DNA of 59,267 nt from Gemmata massiliana (GCA_000531095.1 HG799466.1:1-59267), one strand, 5' to 3'. Counted from the stretch's first letter, positions 42,938 through 52,791 are shown. Translations and numbers: made by a program. Notes: generated from the sequence alone by a model not told the origin.

Positions 42938-42976
42938 AGCGCCTCGCCGCTCGAAACCTCCGAGCGGCGAGGCGCT
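42938..42976 (-). terminator. Terminator hairpin after the HEAT-like gene
   Basis: A perfect 16-bp stem AGCGCCTCGCCGCTCG / CGAGCGGCGAGGCGCT with a 7-base loop, 9 bp after the stop of the minus-strand gene at 42986. A T-richer stretch (GTTTCGTTTG) follows on that strand. Confidence 0.8.
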
Positions 42977-42985
42977 GGGTTCACG

Positions 42986-44830
42986 TTATTCGGACTTGGC
43001 GGTGTGCCCGAGCAGCTTTCGCCATGCGTCTGCGGTCGGGGCCGTGTCCTTTCCGGTGAGGTCGCGGAGCGCGGTCAGTGCGGCCTTGTGATAGGGCGAC
43101 AGTACACCGGCTTCCTTCGGCGTGAGTTGGGCGCGATAGGTTTCGGCTTCATCGTCGGTCAGCTTGCGCGCGCGGACGAAGAAATCGAATCGCTGCATCT
43201 CCGGCCACGGGTGCGCATCCTTGACCGGTAGCAACGCGGAGAAATCCTGGCGCAAGTAGGTCACGTCGAGACGGATCAGCAGTTCCGGTACGGACTGCCG
43301 ATAGCCCTCGGCCGGGGTCGGAAGTGGTTGCCCCTGAATCGCGACCTCGGCCGAGATCGCGTTAGCGTTCGGAGCGCCTGAACCGGTCGGTGCGTGGCAC
43401 ATGAGACAGTTGCGGTGGTGGTTCACCTTCACCATTTCGAGCGCCACTGTACTCGTCTTCCCGCCCATCTCTTTCGTCACCGGCATCCGCGGGTCGGCCG
43501 CGTCGAGGACCGCGAGCAAGTTGGGAATGAGATCCGTGCGTTCGAGTTTCGTGATCGCTTCCGCCGCGCGCTTGGCTACCGCGGGCCACGGGTACCGCAG
43601 ACCCTTCACCAGTACGTCGGTGTAGTCCTTCTCGCGCCGCACCTTGAGAGCCGTAATTGCGGCCGCGCGCACGTCGTCTTCGGCCGAGAACAGAACCATG
43701 CGGGCCAGCGCCTTGGACGACTCGATGTGGGACACACCCGCGAGGTACTTCACTAACCCCAAACGGATCTCGGCCGTTTCGGGCGCGAGCATCTGCGTGA
43801 GCGCGGCCATGCGTGCGAGCGTGATGTGCTCGGTCGCTTCTTTATCGGCGCGCCCACGTGCGGCGTCCTCTTGGTCGCAGAGCGTGTTGTACTGCTGCCA
43901 GAACGATTGTGGTGCCCGAAACGCTTGCTGCGATAGCCCGGATGAATTCGCCACTGAACCCGCGCTTGCGCGGGCAATCCAGGCCATGCGTGCGAGCGTG
44001 ATGTGCTCGGTCGCTTCTTTATCGGCGCGCCCACGTGCGGCGTCCTCTTGGTCGCAGAGCGTGTTGTACTGCTGCCAGAACGATTGTGGTGCCCGAAACG
44101 CTTGCTGCGATAGCCCGGATGAATTCGCCACTTGAAGTGCTTGCGCGGGCATGATGCTCGTGTCGATGAAGCCTTGTGCCCCCGCCTGGCCACCAAAGGA
44201 CCGCACGGTTGTGACTGGGAACTGACCGGAACCGAGCGCCTGGCGCACGGTGTTCACAGCTTGCGTGAAGTATTTGGCGCGCTCACCATCAACACGGCAA
44301 TCATCACCCATCGCGAACGGCATCCCGGCCAGGTCCGGCCGGCTCTCCAACAGCACGGACATGAACGCATCGGTTTTCTTCGCGTTCATGTGGTTGATCT
44401 TGGCCATCTGGTGCGCGGTCCGTTCAACGAGATTCACCTCCGGACCCACCTTTTCCGGCTTCGCCTGGAACTCGACCTCGACTACTTTCTTCAGATCGTC
44501 GGTGAGGACCGGGCCGCTAATCGGGGCGACCTTCGGCGCCACCGGGAGCAGATCCTTGACCGGCGTCTTCGGGTCGATCTGGAACACGAACCGTTGGGCA
44601 GACGGCATGCTGGGTACGCCGAGCGGGGGAATCGACGGCGGTGTCGGTGTGGGACTGGGGGTGAGCGCGGGTGGTTGATTCGCGGGCACAGGGGGCGTAG
44701 GTGCTGGTAGCGGCGTTCCCGGCTCGGCGCTTGGGGGCGCTGGTGAGGAGCCCGGTGGTTGAGCCGCGCTTAAAAGCGCGACTACGAATATTCCGACCAC
44801 ACACTGAATCGACTTCCGACAGCCGGTCAT
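42986..44830 (-). CDS. Exported HEAT-like protein with c-heme motif and internal tandem duplication
   Basis: The predicted protein has 614 residues: a signal (SIQCVVGIFVVALLSAA), a long proline-rich linker (PPSAEPGTPLPAPTPPVP), and then mostly alpha-helical repeats of HEAT character (ARMVLFSAEDDVRAAAITAL, WPAVAKRAAEAITKL). A single CLMCH motif (NCLMCHAPTG) suggests covalent heme c. Near the middle a 50-residue block starting VANSSGLSQQAF is present twice, 59 residues apart, identical even in DNA. ATG at 44830 has GGAGGGG about 7 nt upstream. Its role may be in periplasmic redox or assembly; the family is not known to me. Confidence 0.8.
   Translation of the reverse strand: MTGCRKSIQCVVGIFVVALLSAAQPPGSSPAPPSAEPGTPLPAPTPPVPANQPPALTPSPTPTPPSIPPLGVPSMPSAQRFVFQIDPKTPVKDLLPVAPKVAPISGPVLTDDLKKVVEVEFQAKPEKVGPEVNLVERTAHQMAKINHMNAKKTDAFMSVLLESRPDLAGMPFAMGDDCRVDGERAKYFTQAVNTVRQALGSGQFPVTTVRSFGGQAGAQGFIDTSIMPAQALQVANSSGLSQQAFRAPQSFWQQYNTLCDQEDAARGRADKEATEHITLARMAWIARASAGSVANSSGLSQQAFRAPQSFWQQYNTLCDQEDAARGRADKEATEHITLARMAALTQMLAPETAEIRLGLVKYLAGVSHIESSKALARMVLFSAEDDVRAAAITALKVRREKDYTDVLVKGLRYPWPAVAKRAAEAITKLERTDLIPNLLAVLDAADPRMPVTKEMGGKTSTVALEMVKVNHHRNCLMCHAPTGSGAPNANAISAEVAIQGQPLPTPAEGYRQSVPELLIRLDVTYLRQDFSALLPVKDAHPWPEMQRFDFFVRARKLTDDEAETYRAQLTPKEAGVLSPYHKAALTALRDLTGKDTAPTADAWRKLLGHTAKSE
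43806..44132. repeat. Tandem duplication inside the HEAT-like gene
   Basis: Bases 43806-43955 and 43983-44132 are identical over 150 bp with a period of 177 bp. The 27-bp linker also shares GCTTGCGCGGGCA with the flank of the second copy, which shows how the duplication arose. The frame is kept (59 codons). Confidence 0.9.
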
Positions 44831-45056
44831 AACGTGCCCCTCCTGGAGTGGTAGATAACCGGCTCCGCTCCCCGATCGGGGCGAAGCGGATACGATGCTA
44901 CCTCAAATTGAGGTGTGTCCACAAGGCGTCTGAAGGATTTCAAGTAAGATGTGACGAACAAGAGACTTCGATACGTTTGGAATGAAACGGGCGCCGGGGT
45001 TCCGTCCGGTCGGTGAGCGCTGTTATCATTGAGGGCCGCGCCACATTGGAGTTGAG

Positions 45057-46832
45057 ATGCGCTTTCGACTCTTCGCCCCGCTCGTCGTTTTGCTGTTGGT
45101 GTCGCACCCGGTCCGTGCCGCGGTGGTCGTGATCGGAAACTACACGGACGCGGACATCGCGTTCACTATCGCCGAACCGGACGAAAAAGCCCGGTCCCAC
45201 AAGGTACTTTCCAACACGGTTGTTCCCGTGTACGTCACCGGTCCGGCCGACATCGTGTTTACTGCGAAGGGGCGCGAGATGAAATTGCGCCTCGACATGT
45301 ACAACGCTTATCTTTTTCTGCCCGATCCGACAGCAGACTTCCGCCTGGAGGGGCTGGAACTGCCCGGTGACGCCCTGGACCGTGATTCGCGCGCGGAAGT
45401 GAACCCGGTCCCGCGCGACCCGCCCGTGAAGGTTCCCGTGACGATGCTCGTGGACGACGTGGACCCGCGTGCGGACGAACTCTGGCAGAAGGAGCTGCGG
45501 AAGCGCTTCGACGAAGCCGCGGATGTGATCGAGAAGGCCGCGGGAGTTCGGTTCACGCTGGCGGGGTTCGACACCTGGAAGTCCGACCCGGACGCGAAGA
45601 ACACGAGCGACTTGCTCGACGGACTCGAGAAAGCGGTGAAGGCGAAAGAAGGAGCGCTCGTTATTGGGTATTCGAGCCGCAAGATCGATGAAAAGGCCGA
45701 TCCCGCGTTCGGTGCGGGTCGCGGGTTGAACGGGCGGCACGTCCTCATTCGCGAATGGCGCCCGCGGAGTGAACTCGAGCGCGGAGAGGTGTTGGTCCAC
45801 TTCCTCGCACAAACACTTGGTGGCGTGAGCTCGCCCGATCCGGGTTCGGCGCTCCGGGAGAAACTCGGCGATCGGTACGCACACCGGCCCGGGGCCGTGG
45901 TCCGGCTCGATCCGCTCAACGCGCTCTTGCTCAACTTGTGGGCCGACGAGCGCCGGCGCGAACCCGGGGTCACGTTCGACTCGCTGACCGTCTCGAATCG
46001 CGCGCGGATGACGCGGATTTACAAGGCGCTCCTGAAGGCCGCGCCGGGAGATCCACTCGCAATCGCGTACCTCAACGAACTCGACCGCGATGTTGCGAAG
46101 AACCCGGACCCACCTTTGAAAAAGCCCGATCCGCCGGCGAAATCGACCAAACGCGATGAGATCGTGCGGAAGGTGGTCAAAGCCGTGACCGCCCGCGCGA
46201 AGCTCAACTCCGAGGCCGGAGCGCGTGCGCTCACGGGTGACGAACTCACGGCCGCTTACATCCGCGCGGCAGCGGAAACTGCGGTTCGTTTGCGCGGGCC
46301 GGAGATGGTGTCCGCGTTCCTGATCGCGCTCGGTATCGCGCTGGACGAAACCGGTGCTCTTGCTGACGATGCGACAACCGCGGGTGCCGTCAAGGACATC
46401 GAAACGCCCGAAGAACGTGTGGAGCGGCTCGCGGTACTGGGGAATCCCACACTCGGTGGGCGCCGCGACCTGTGCCGCCGGTTCTTTATCGGTTGCGCGA
46501 TTGGTGAACTGCTCCAAGACGCAGCCGAAGACGCCGCGATCGGTCGGGCTCTGCTCGATCTTCACAAGCCGGCGAATTTGTGTGTGCCCGTGCTTGCGGC
46601 CGAGTTCGCCGGAATCACGTTTGGTCGGACCATGCAGCAGGACGTGGAACTACTTCACGACACACACCGCAAATTCACGGCAACCGACTACCTGCCGCCC
46701 ATGAAGGGGCTGCGCGATTGTCTTTCGGTGGAGAAATTTGGGGAGCTGTATGGCGACTCCAGCGACGCACGATTCCTTGTCGTGCTCACTGACATCCGCA
46801 AGCGCCTCAAAGAGATGAGGGCATACAAGTGA
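45057..46832 (+). CDS. Exported protein with a degenerate metalloprotease-like segment
   Basis: The predicted protein has 591 residues with a signal peptide (LFAPLVVLLLVSHPVRA). The first 120 residues look like an Ig or beta-sandwich domain. Around 240-275, EVLVHFLAQTLGGVSSPDPGSALRE looks like a metzincin zinc site (HExxHxxGxxH followed by DPxSxM) in which most zinc ligands are gone: only one H remains. A proline/lysine linker (PDPPLKKPDPPAKSTK) near 350-365 separates a C-terminal helical domain. The activity, if any, is unknown. It is divergent from the HEAT-like gene. Confidence 0.72.
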   Translation: MRFRLFAPLVVLLLVSHPVRAAVVVIGNYTDADIAFTIAEPDEKARSHKVLSNTVVPVYVTGPADIVFTAKGREMKLRLDMYNAYLFLPDPTADFRLEGLELPGDALDRDSRAEVNPVPRDPPVKVPVTMLVDDVDPRADELWQKELRKRFDEAADVIEKAAGVRFTLAGFDTWKSDPDAKNTSDLLDGLEKAVKAKEGALVIGYSSRKIDEKADPAFGAGRGLNGRHVLIREWRPRSELERGEVLVHFLAQTLGGVSSPDPGSALREKLGDRYAHRPGAVVRLDPLNALLLNLWADERRREPGVTFDSLTVSNRARMTRIYKALLKAAPGDPLAIAYLNELDRDVAKNPDPPLKKPDPPAKSTKRDEIVRKVVKAVTARAKLNSEAGARALTGDELTAAYIRAAAETAVRLRGPEMVSAFLIALGIALDETGALADDATTAGAVKDIETPEERVERLAVLGNPTLGGRRDLCRRFFIGCAIGELLQDAAEDAAIGRALLDLHKPANLCVPVLAAEFAGITFGRTMQQDVELLHDTHRKFTATDYLPPMKGLRDCLSVEKFGELYGDSSDARFLVVLTDIRKRLKEMRAYK

Positions 46833-46887
46833 GTTGCGTCTGCCGCTTCGTGCGGTCGTAGTACGCGGCTACAAAGTACCTCATTGT

Positions 46888-47002
46888 CTGATCCGCGCTA
46901 TCGGCGTTATCCGCGGTTCTTTTTTCTGCTTCTACGCTACGACGATCCGAAACCGAACCCACCAACGCAAACGCCCGCGGTCCCAGAAAGGGTCGCGGGC
47001 GT
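46888..47002. terminator. Repeat relic plus terminator hairpin between convergent genes
   Basis: CTGATCCGCGCTATCGGCGT... (46888-46920) is a half-element of the ATCCGCG repeat family followed by T-rich DNA. A separate hairpin at 46971-47002, ACGCCCGCGGTCCC / GGGTCGCGGGCGT with one bulge, lies 33 bp after the stop of the minus-strand lipoprotein gene. Confidence 0.65.
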
Positions 47003-47034
47003 CGACGTTTACTGAAATGGCTCACATTTCGCGG

Positions 47035-47517
47035 TCAGTCCAATTTCAGTTCGAGCGGTGTCGTTGGTGAGACCACCTCGGCCGTGACCCCGGACGTCAG
47101 CGGGTCCGCGTACTTCTGGGGGATCTTGAACCACTGGCCCTTCGGGGGCTTCGGCGGGGCCTCGACTCCCGATTCTTTCCGCGCCTGCTCCATCTGGAGC
47201 TTGACCGATTGCGGGACCGGTAGCTCGTAGTACGGGTCCGGACTGTAGACGCCGACCCGCGCCGGTCCCACCGGAACGCGCGGAACGGTGAACGTCCCGT
47301 CCGGTTGGATGTGGCCGTAATACGTCATCTGGTCCGCCCCGATGACGCTCACGGTGCCGTACACGACCGGGCGCCCGTGGTACGAAACCGACCCGCTCAC
47401 GTCCGCGTGCGACTTCCCGCACCCCGTGACCGCGAACACCGCGACGAGTACGACCCAGCCCGCACGCGCGGCGGCGAACCGGCGCGCTCTTCCAGGTTGG
47501 TGTGCAAGTGTGTTCAT
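47035..47517 (-). CDS. Lipoprotein with carboxypeptidase-regulatory-like fold
   Basis: The predicted protein has 160 residues. The signal ([15 protein letters not shown]) ends in a lipobox with the modifiable cysteine near residue 34. [22 protein letters not shown] and [20 protein letters not shown] are the typical strands of the small planctomycete lipoproteins that accompany DUF1559 genes. The start overlaps the DUF1559 stop (ATGA), with GAGGTGG upstream, so translation is coupled. Confidence 0.85.
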   Translation of the reverse strand: MNTLAHQPGRARRFAAARAGWVVLVAVFAVTGCGKSHADVSGSVSYHGRPVVYGTVSVIGADQMTYYGHIQPDGTFTVPRVPVGPARVGVYSPDPYYELPVPQSVKLQMEQARKESGVEAPPKPPKGQWFKIPQKYADPLTSGVTAEVVSPTTPLELKLD

Positions 47518-48536
47518 TCGGGGACCACCTCGCTGCCGGCGATGGTGACCATCGCGGGGAGCACGCCGGTGCCCGCGGTGTACGCGAACAGACGCACGCT
47601 GCCGTCGGCCAGGAGCCAGTTCCCGCCGGCCGTGTGCGGGCTGTTGTACCGGTCCTGGCTGCACGAATCGGACGCCACGAACGGCGCGTAGCGCCCGGGC
47701 AGCGCCCCCGGGCACGCCGTCAGGGTGATCGCCCCGTTCGGGCCGACGCCGCCGAACGAGTTCTGGTTGGGGAACGCGAGCAGGGTGTGGTAGTCGGCCC
47801 CGGCCCAGGTGGTTCCGCGCAGCGTCACGTGGCGCTCGCCGACCGCGACCGTGTTACTCAGCCCGTCCGTGATGCTCGTCATTTGCACGCGCGGGCGCAC
47901 GCTCGTGTCCGGGCCGAACGGGGTCTTTACCGGGAACATGCCGTTGCTCGCGTTCATCCCGAGCGGCCCCGTCGCCGGGTCGGTGTTCTCGTTGCTCCCG
48001 GTGACGCCCGCGTAACTGGCCCACGCGGGGAGGGGTGTCGGGTTGGCCCCGGCGGTCGGTGCAACGGCCGACGGGCACACGTAGACCGAGACCGATACGG
48101 CGCTCATCGCGGAGAACCCGGTCGCGACGTCCCCCGCCGACTTGCCGGCAGTCAGGCGCTGCACGGCGTCCTGCTCGACGTAGGGCAGCACGCGCATCAT
48201 CCAGCCGCCGATTTCTTCCGGCGAGATCGCGGCCGAGCTCCCGGGTTGGTACGCCAGGAACGCGGGCATCTGCGCCCCGCCCAGGCTCGCGCTCAGGCTC
48301 GCGGGGAAGACCGGGCGGCCCGTGGGGAACCGCTGGTTCGCGTCGTGGTAGTTGTGAAGCGCCAGACCGATTTGCTTGAGGTTGTTCTGGCACTTGAGGC
48401 GCGCCGCGGCCTCGCGCACCTTTTGCACCGCGGGCAGGAGCAACCCGATCAGGATCGCGATAATGGCGATCACCACCAATAATTCAATGAGCGTGAACGC
48501 GGTTCGGCGGCCGATCGAACGGGGGACAATGGGCAT
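47514..48536 (-). CDS. DUF1559 protein with type IV pilin-like N-terminus
   Basis: The predicted protein has 340 residues. [19 protein letters not shown] near residues 10-28 is the prepilin motif and helix, followed by [20 protein letters not shown] and the C-terminal [12 protein letters not shown]. This is the same family as the protein at 10660-11541. The ATG at 48536 gives a normal short leader. It is coupled to the lipoprotein gene downstream and lies 95 bp after the ECF sigma gene in the same direction, so a common transcript is likely. Confidence 0.92.
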   Translation of the reverse strand: MPIVPRSIGRRTAFTLIELLVVIAIIAILIGLLLPAVQKVREAAARLKCQNNLKQIGLALHNYHDANQRFPTGRPVFPASLSASLGGAQMPAFLAYQPGSSAAISPEEIGGWMMRVLPYVEQDAVQRLTAGKSAGDVATGFSAMSAVSVSVYVCPSAVAPTAGANPTPLPAWASYAGVTGSNENTDPATGPLGMNASNGMFPVKTPFGPDTSVRPRVQMTSITDGLSNTVAVGERHVTLRGTTWAGADYHTLLAFPNQNSFGGVGPNGAITLTACPGALPGRYAPFVASDSCSQDRYNSPHTAGGNWLLADGSVRLFAYTAGTGVLPAMVTIAGSEVVPE

Positions 48537-48631
48537 AACTCGGTTCTCCACAAGGCAGTACGAGTGGACCCGGGTCGCGCTCCGGTTCGCGGGCACGAGC
48601 GGGGGATAAGTAAGCGGCCACGGCCGGGCCG

Positions 48632-50542
48632 TCAGCGGCGGAGCGAGCGGTGCCACTCTTCACCGAGCTCGCGGAGAGATTTCCCGGTCAGTGACACCCA
48701 CAGGTCGTCCGTGTAGCGCCCCTCGCGGAGGGCCGCGTTCAGTCGGCGGACAAAAGTGGGGTCGTAGGAATCAACGAGGTAGGCCAGGAACGCGGCGGTC
48801 TCTTTCGAGTCGCCGTCGTATCGGGCGGTACCCGGATCGGGCGGTCCGATCGCACCCGGTTCAAATTTGAAGAACCGAATGTAATCCGCGACGCCCTGCA
48901 CGAGCCAGTCCGGGGTCGCGCGCCCGTGGTACGCCTGGACGATGTACGAGGCCGCGTGGACCACGGCCCCGACGTCGTGCGGGTTCGCATCAAAGTACCC
49001 CGCGGAGACGATCAACCGACCGCGCGACGCGGCCACCAGCGCCGCCGGGTCGCGGCGCACGATGAACGGGATCAGCGTCGGCGGGCGGAACCCGTCGGCC
49101 GCGAGTTCGTCGACGATCGCCGGGTAGAACCGCTCGCACACCCGCGTCGTGCGCTCGGCCCACTGCGCCATTTCCGGGGCCGCGCTCGTGTCCACCGCGA
49201 ACTCGATCGGGTACCGGAACCGGCCCAGTGCCGGTTCGGAATCGATCGCGATTTCGCTAATCATGAGCGGGTGCTGCTGGGCGACCGGGCGCACCCGGAC
49301 CGCGATCACCTTTCGCCCACCCGCGTCCCCGCGCGCCGTTCCGCCGGCAAATTGGGCGAGCGGCTCGAAAACCGCGCCGTCCGCGGACGCTTCCAATCGC
49401 CCACCCGCCAGCGCCCACCCGCCGTTCCCGCCGCCGGTGCGCACGTCAACGCTCCGTACCGCGACCGCGCGGTCGAACACGAGCGTGAAGTGGTCCGCCG
49501 GGCCGGGATTCGTGGCCGACGCGAACGCCGTTGTGGGGTCGCCGTCGAACACGAACTGGCGGATCTGCCCGGCGTTCGTTCGGAGGCTCGTCTCGACAGT
49601 TACCGGGATCGAGGGCTTGGCCGGTTTAGAGGCGGCGGTTGCGGCCGCTTCGCCCGGTGCGCGAACGTCTTCGTTGGCCGGTTTTCCGCCGATCGCGTTC
49701 CACTTCTCCGAGACAACCGCGATCGCGCACAAGCCACCCAAGACGAACAGCCCGATCGCAATTTTCACTTTGGCCGAAACGGTCGCGACCAATCGGCGCA
49801 TCAACGAGACGGCCGCGGGCGAAACGAGCCCCGGAGTAAGAGGCGCGCCCGCGTTGTATAACACGGCGGCCCGTGTCGTCATGGTGGCGAGTTCCGCGGG
49901 GACGCTCGCCGCGGCGATTCCGCCCGTCAGGAGCGTGGTCAGCCCCGCAACCGAGAGCGCGATTCCGCGCCGCGCGAGCCGAGCCTGGAGCAGTTCGCGC
50001 CCCTGGCGGAGCCGCCGTTTCAGTGTGCTGGGCGAGCACCCGAGGTGGTCGGCGGCTTCGTCGCCACTCATTCCTTCCAGGCAGCACAGTAATAGCGGTG
50101 CGCGGCACTCCTCGGGCAGCCCGGCCATTTCGTCGTCGAGGATGGTCAGTAGTTCGCGGCTGCTCACTTCGGTGAGGGCGTCGCTGCTCTCGCGTGCCGG
50201 TCGGCGCGCCTCACGCACCTGGCGCCGCGCGTGCCTCCGGCGCACGTCCCGGGCGAGTCGGTTGGCTGCTTCGTGGAGCCAAGTGCCGACCGATTCGCGC
50301 CAGGTCACGGTTCCGGCTTTGCGCGCGAGCACGAGGAACGTCGCCTGGAACACGTCCTCGGCGTCTTCTGTGCGATCGAGCACGCGGCGGCACGCGCGCA
50401 GAACCATCGGGCCGTGGCGCTGGAGCACCGCGGCGAACGCGGCCTCGTCGTTGCGGGCCTGGAACCGCAGGAGCAGTTCGCGGTCGGACAGTTTGCTGTC
50501 GGCCGTCGGCACCTCGGGTTCGTTGAGTCGATTGACCGACAT
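48632..50542 (-). CDS. ECF sigma factor fused through a membrane helix to discoidin-like and BSP-like domains
   Basis: The predicted protein has 636 residues. Sigma region 2 is at about 20-105 ([36 protein letters not shown]) and region 4 at about 140-192 ([27 protein letters not shown]). A membrane helix is at about 258-277 ([19 protein letters not shown]). Outside follow an F5/8-type C (discoidin) like domain (about 315-435) and a domain like the plant/bacterial BSP peptidase family (about 445-600, with [14 protein letters not shown]). The HExxH zinc motif of BSP reads HAASY (529-533), so the protease is probably dead and may sense ligands. ATG at 50542 is chosen from the family pattern. 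Confidence 0.88.
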   Translation of the reverse strand: MSVNRLNEPEVPTADSKLSDRELLLRFQARNDEAAFAAVLQRHGPMVLRACRRVLDRTEDAEDVFQATFLVLARKAGTVTWRESVGTWLHEAANRLARDVRRRHARRQVREARRPARESSDALTEVSSRELLTILDDEMAGLPEECRAPLLLCCLEGMSGDEAADHLGCSPSTLKRRLRQGRELLQARLARRGIALSVAGLTTLLTGGIAAASVPAELATMTTRAAVLYNAGAPLTPGLVSPAAVSLMRRLVATVSAKVKIAIGLFVLGGLCAIAVVSEKWNAIGGKPANEDVRAPGEAAATAASKPAKPSIPVTVETSLRTNAGQIRQFVFDGDPTTAFASATNPGPADHFTLVFDRAVAVRSVDVRTGGGNGGWALAGGRLEASADGAVFEPLAQFAGGTARGDAGGRKVIAVRVRPVAQQHPLMISEIAIDSEPALGRFRYPIEFAVDTSAAPEMAQWAERTTRVCERFYPAIVDELAADGFRPPTLIPFIVRRDPAALVAASRGRLIVSAGYFDANPHDVGAVVHAASYIVQAYHGRATPDWLVQGVADYIRFFKFEPGAIGPPDPGTARYDGDSKETAAFLAYLVDSYDPTFVRRLNAALREGRYTDDLWVSLTGKSLRELGEEWHRSLRR

Positions 50543-50841
50543 CAGCAGTCTCGTTTGTGGCGGGAGAGACACCTGAATGAACACCGATCCCGACACGCGG
50601 AGCCGCAATGTGGTCGCCCAAAACAGTCGACCACCTAATGAATGGTCGGCGGCGGGAAATTGGGTCAAAATTCTCGCGATTTACTCGTGAGAATTACAGC
50701 TTTTGGGGATAAGTCTTTGAGAGATAGAGGTTTAAGCGAAGTCGCGATTCCGGTTTCGAGAGGACAGAAGTGATACCCGTAACGTTGGATACCACCTCTG
50801 CAACCGGACCTTAACTGAACTGCGTTCCGAAAAGCCACCCA
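50543..50841. other. Intergenic region upstream of the ECF sigma gene
   Basis: No gene is supported. It must hold the promoter of the ECF sigma/DUF1559/lipoprotein unit on the minus strand. AT-richer around 50680-50760. Confidence 0.35.
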
Positions 50842-50878
50842 CTGGTTGCCCCTCAACAATGAATTAGAGGGCAACCAG
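50842..50878 (-). terminator. Terminator hairpin after the DUF6159 gene
   Basis: CTGGTTGCCCCTC / GAGGGCAACCAG forms a 12-bp stem with one bulged C and a 12-base AT-rich loop, 13 bp after the stop of the minus-strand gene at 50892. Confidence 0.7.
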
Positions 50879-50891
50879 CGGGCGATTGATG

Positions 50892-51749
50892 TTACCTGTG
50901 CGCGAACGCAGATTCGATCGCGTGGCGGTCGAACCCTTCGGGGATGCGGTTATCGGCCGCGTACTGATACAGCGCGGCGAGGAAGATTGTGTGCAGCGCC
51001 GAGCTGACCGCCATGTGCAGCAGGAACGCGATCCCGGCGGCCACCAGCATCGCGGCCCCCGGTACGGTCGAGCCTTGAATCAAGAGGAAAATCCCGGCCA
51101 CGAACAGCAGGATCACCGGCAGGAAGAGCAGGAACAGGATGAAGTTCAGACCCATGTTGCCGACGATCGCCTCGCCCCACGTTTTGCGCAGGAGCGACAT
51201 CGAGCGGCCCACCGCGGCGACCGGCCCGGTCTTTTCCACTACCAGTACCGGCACGACGAAGAATGTCATGATCGACCACGCGCTGCCCAGCAGCCACGCG
51301 ACGATCTCGCCGGCCTTCTCGTGCGCGTTCTCGATCACCTTCAGCAGCACGCCAACGGTGGCCGACACCACCGCCCATGCGAAAATTTGCGGGAGCCGGG
51401 CGAACGCCATGCGGAACCCGTCGCTGAGGCTCGGGGTTTCGCCGTTGAACCGGAGCATCGCGCAACTGATGAGGGCCGAGTTGCAGAAGATGATGACGAA
51501 GTACGTGCAGAAGTAAAACGCGAACGAGACCGCGTACACCCAGACCGGCGGCCGGTTGTTGTTCTTCTGGAGCTGCGCCTGGAATTGATTCCAATCGACC
51601 AGCGTGGCCAGCGGCACCGCGAAGCTGAGCATCACGAGCAGGAACAGGAACCCGCTCACGAGCGGGAACAGCAGCAGGTGCTTGTCCCGCACGAGGACGC
51701 GCCAGGTGCTCCCGGCGAGGGAAAAACCGTTCGAGATGCGATCGAACAT
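50892..51749 (-). CDS. DUF6159-type integral membrane protein
   Basis: The predicted protein has 285 residues with about six membrane helices (e.g. LLLFPLVSGFLFLLVMLSFAVPLATL, LNFILFLLFLPVILLFVAGIFLL). The start MFDRISNGFSLAGSTWRVL and KHLLLFPLVSG match what I recall of DUF6159 proteins. Function is unknown. ATG at 51749 has GGAG about 7 nt upstream. It stands alone between a hairpin and the nucleotidyltransferase-like gene. Confidence 0.85.
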   Translation of the reverse strand: MFDRISNGFSLAGSTWRVLVRDKHLLLFPLVSGFLFLLVMLSFAVPLATLVDWNQFQAQLQKNNNRPPVWVYAVSFAFYFCTYFVIIFCNSALISCAMLRFNGETPSLSDGFRMAFARLPQIFAWAVVSATVGVLLKVIENAHEKAGEIVAWLLGSAWSIMTFFVVPVLVVEKTGPVAAVGRSMSLLRKTWGEAIVGNMGLNFILFLLFLPVILLFVAGIFLLIQGSTVPGAAMLVAAGIAFLLHMAVSSALHTIFLAALYQYAADNRIPEGFDRHAIESAFAHR

Positions 51750-51847
51750 GGACGACTCCGTTATTGACACGTGAACAGCGATCCGAGTTTACCACAAGAG
51801 CACGGGGCCGCCACCGCGGAGGTGCGCCTTTCGGAGCTATTCGTTGC

Positions 51848-52474
51848 TCAGCCGTCGGGATCGGCCAGAATTTCTCGCAATCTTTCGGCCAGCGGTTCCG
51901 GGAACCGTTCCGGCCACGTGCTGTCGAGTACGCCGACACGTGTCATGTCTTGGAGGTGAACCCGATCGATCGTTCGCCAGGCGCTCAATTTCATTCGGAT
52001 CAAGCGGGATAACGTGACGATCCGATAAGGCCGCACCAATAGTGCGTCGGTTACGGGTGGTAGCGGCTCGGAAGTTAGGGACAGAGTATCCCCCGCGAAC
52101 CACAGCCGAACCGCTTGACGTACCTTGCCGTCAGCTCCGTCCAAGAACACGGCCGGTCGGAAGATTGGTGTCGCGAAAACGAATCCGACCCGCTCCAGAG
52201 CGGGCCGTGCTACATTCCAATCTTCACGATCGAGCAGGATATCAACGTTCGGCGTGTTCCGTATCGATCCTTCGTCTTTTAGGCCGACCCAATATGCAAC
52301 CGCATTTGCCCCGATCACGGCGTGATTGAGATGCGCGCCTTCGAGTGCCGAAGTGGATCGCATCAGTCGCTCGCGCACCCGCTCCACGGCTTGGAACATT
52401 ACTTCCAGTGAAGCGAGCCGTAGTTCGGGTGCACAGTCCATTGCAGTAGTTGCCAAGGCGATTGAGTGGCGCAT
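51848..52474 (-). CDS. Nucleotidyltransferase-fold protein (MNT/AbiEii-like)
   Basis: The predicted protein has 208 residues. AVIGANAVAYWV is followed by NTPNVDILLDREDW, so the G(G/A)xA...DxD(I/L)L pattern of minimal nucleotidyltransferases is nearly kept: the canonical second serine and the DxD read VDIL, leaving only one clear aspartate. MKLSAWRTIDRVHLQDM in the C-terminal part is typical of these proteins. No HEPN or antitoxin partner gene lies next to it. It could be a solitary homologue of toxin-antitoxin nucleotidyltransferases. Confidence 0.72.
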   Translation of the reverse strand: MRHSIALATTAMDCAPELRLASLEVMFQAVERVRERLMRSTSALEGAHLNHAVIGANAVAYWVGLKDEGSIRNTPNVDILLDREDWNVARPALERVGFVFATPIFRPAVFLDGADGKVRQAVRLWFAGDTLSLTSEPLPPVTDALLVRPYRIVTLSRLIRMKLSAWRTIDRVHLQDMTRVGVLDSTWPERFPEPLAERLREILADPDG

Positions 52475-52523
52475 GGGGTTCCGTGACAATGGGTTGTACC
52501 ACCAATCCACGGTTCGGAGCCCC

Positions 52524-52680
52524 CATGCGCCGCTGTCAATGTAACCCGCAAACGGTTCTGAGCCAACACGCTTGGGCCGAGCTTCTGTACCGATTGCTCC
52601 TGGTCGGGGTGAGCCTGTTGATCCGGGCCTGGTGGATCGCGGCCCGCGGTGTCACCCTGGGGAGATCCGCTGGAACCTAA
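52524..52680 (+). CDS. Possible 51-residue hydrophobic protein
   Basis: A short frame starting at ATG 52524 has one strongly hydrophobic, tryptophan-rich segment (WAELLYRLLLVGVSLLIRAW). There is no clear ribosome site and no recognised family; it could be a chance frame. The following stretch to 52791 shows only a CACA/ACCGAC-rich low-complexity run. Confidence 0.25.
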
Positions 52681-52791
52681 TCCTGATCCTCACACCCGTT
52701 CCCATCGACACACACCAACCCGAGACACAAACTCAACCACCGACACGACCACCGACGACTGCGTAAGCATGGCAACTACTGCATTGCTCTG

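Noticed and set aside
48632..50542. Separate anti-sigma factor or separate protease gene
   Set aside because: The sigma, membrane and outer parts are in one uninterrupted frame, so this is a fusion, not neighbouring genes.
50886..51767. 293-codon plus-strand frame opposite the DUF6159 gene
   Set aside because: His/Arg/Gln-rich antisense shadow; the minus strand encodes well-formed membrane helices.
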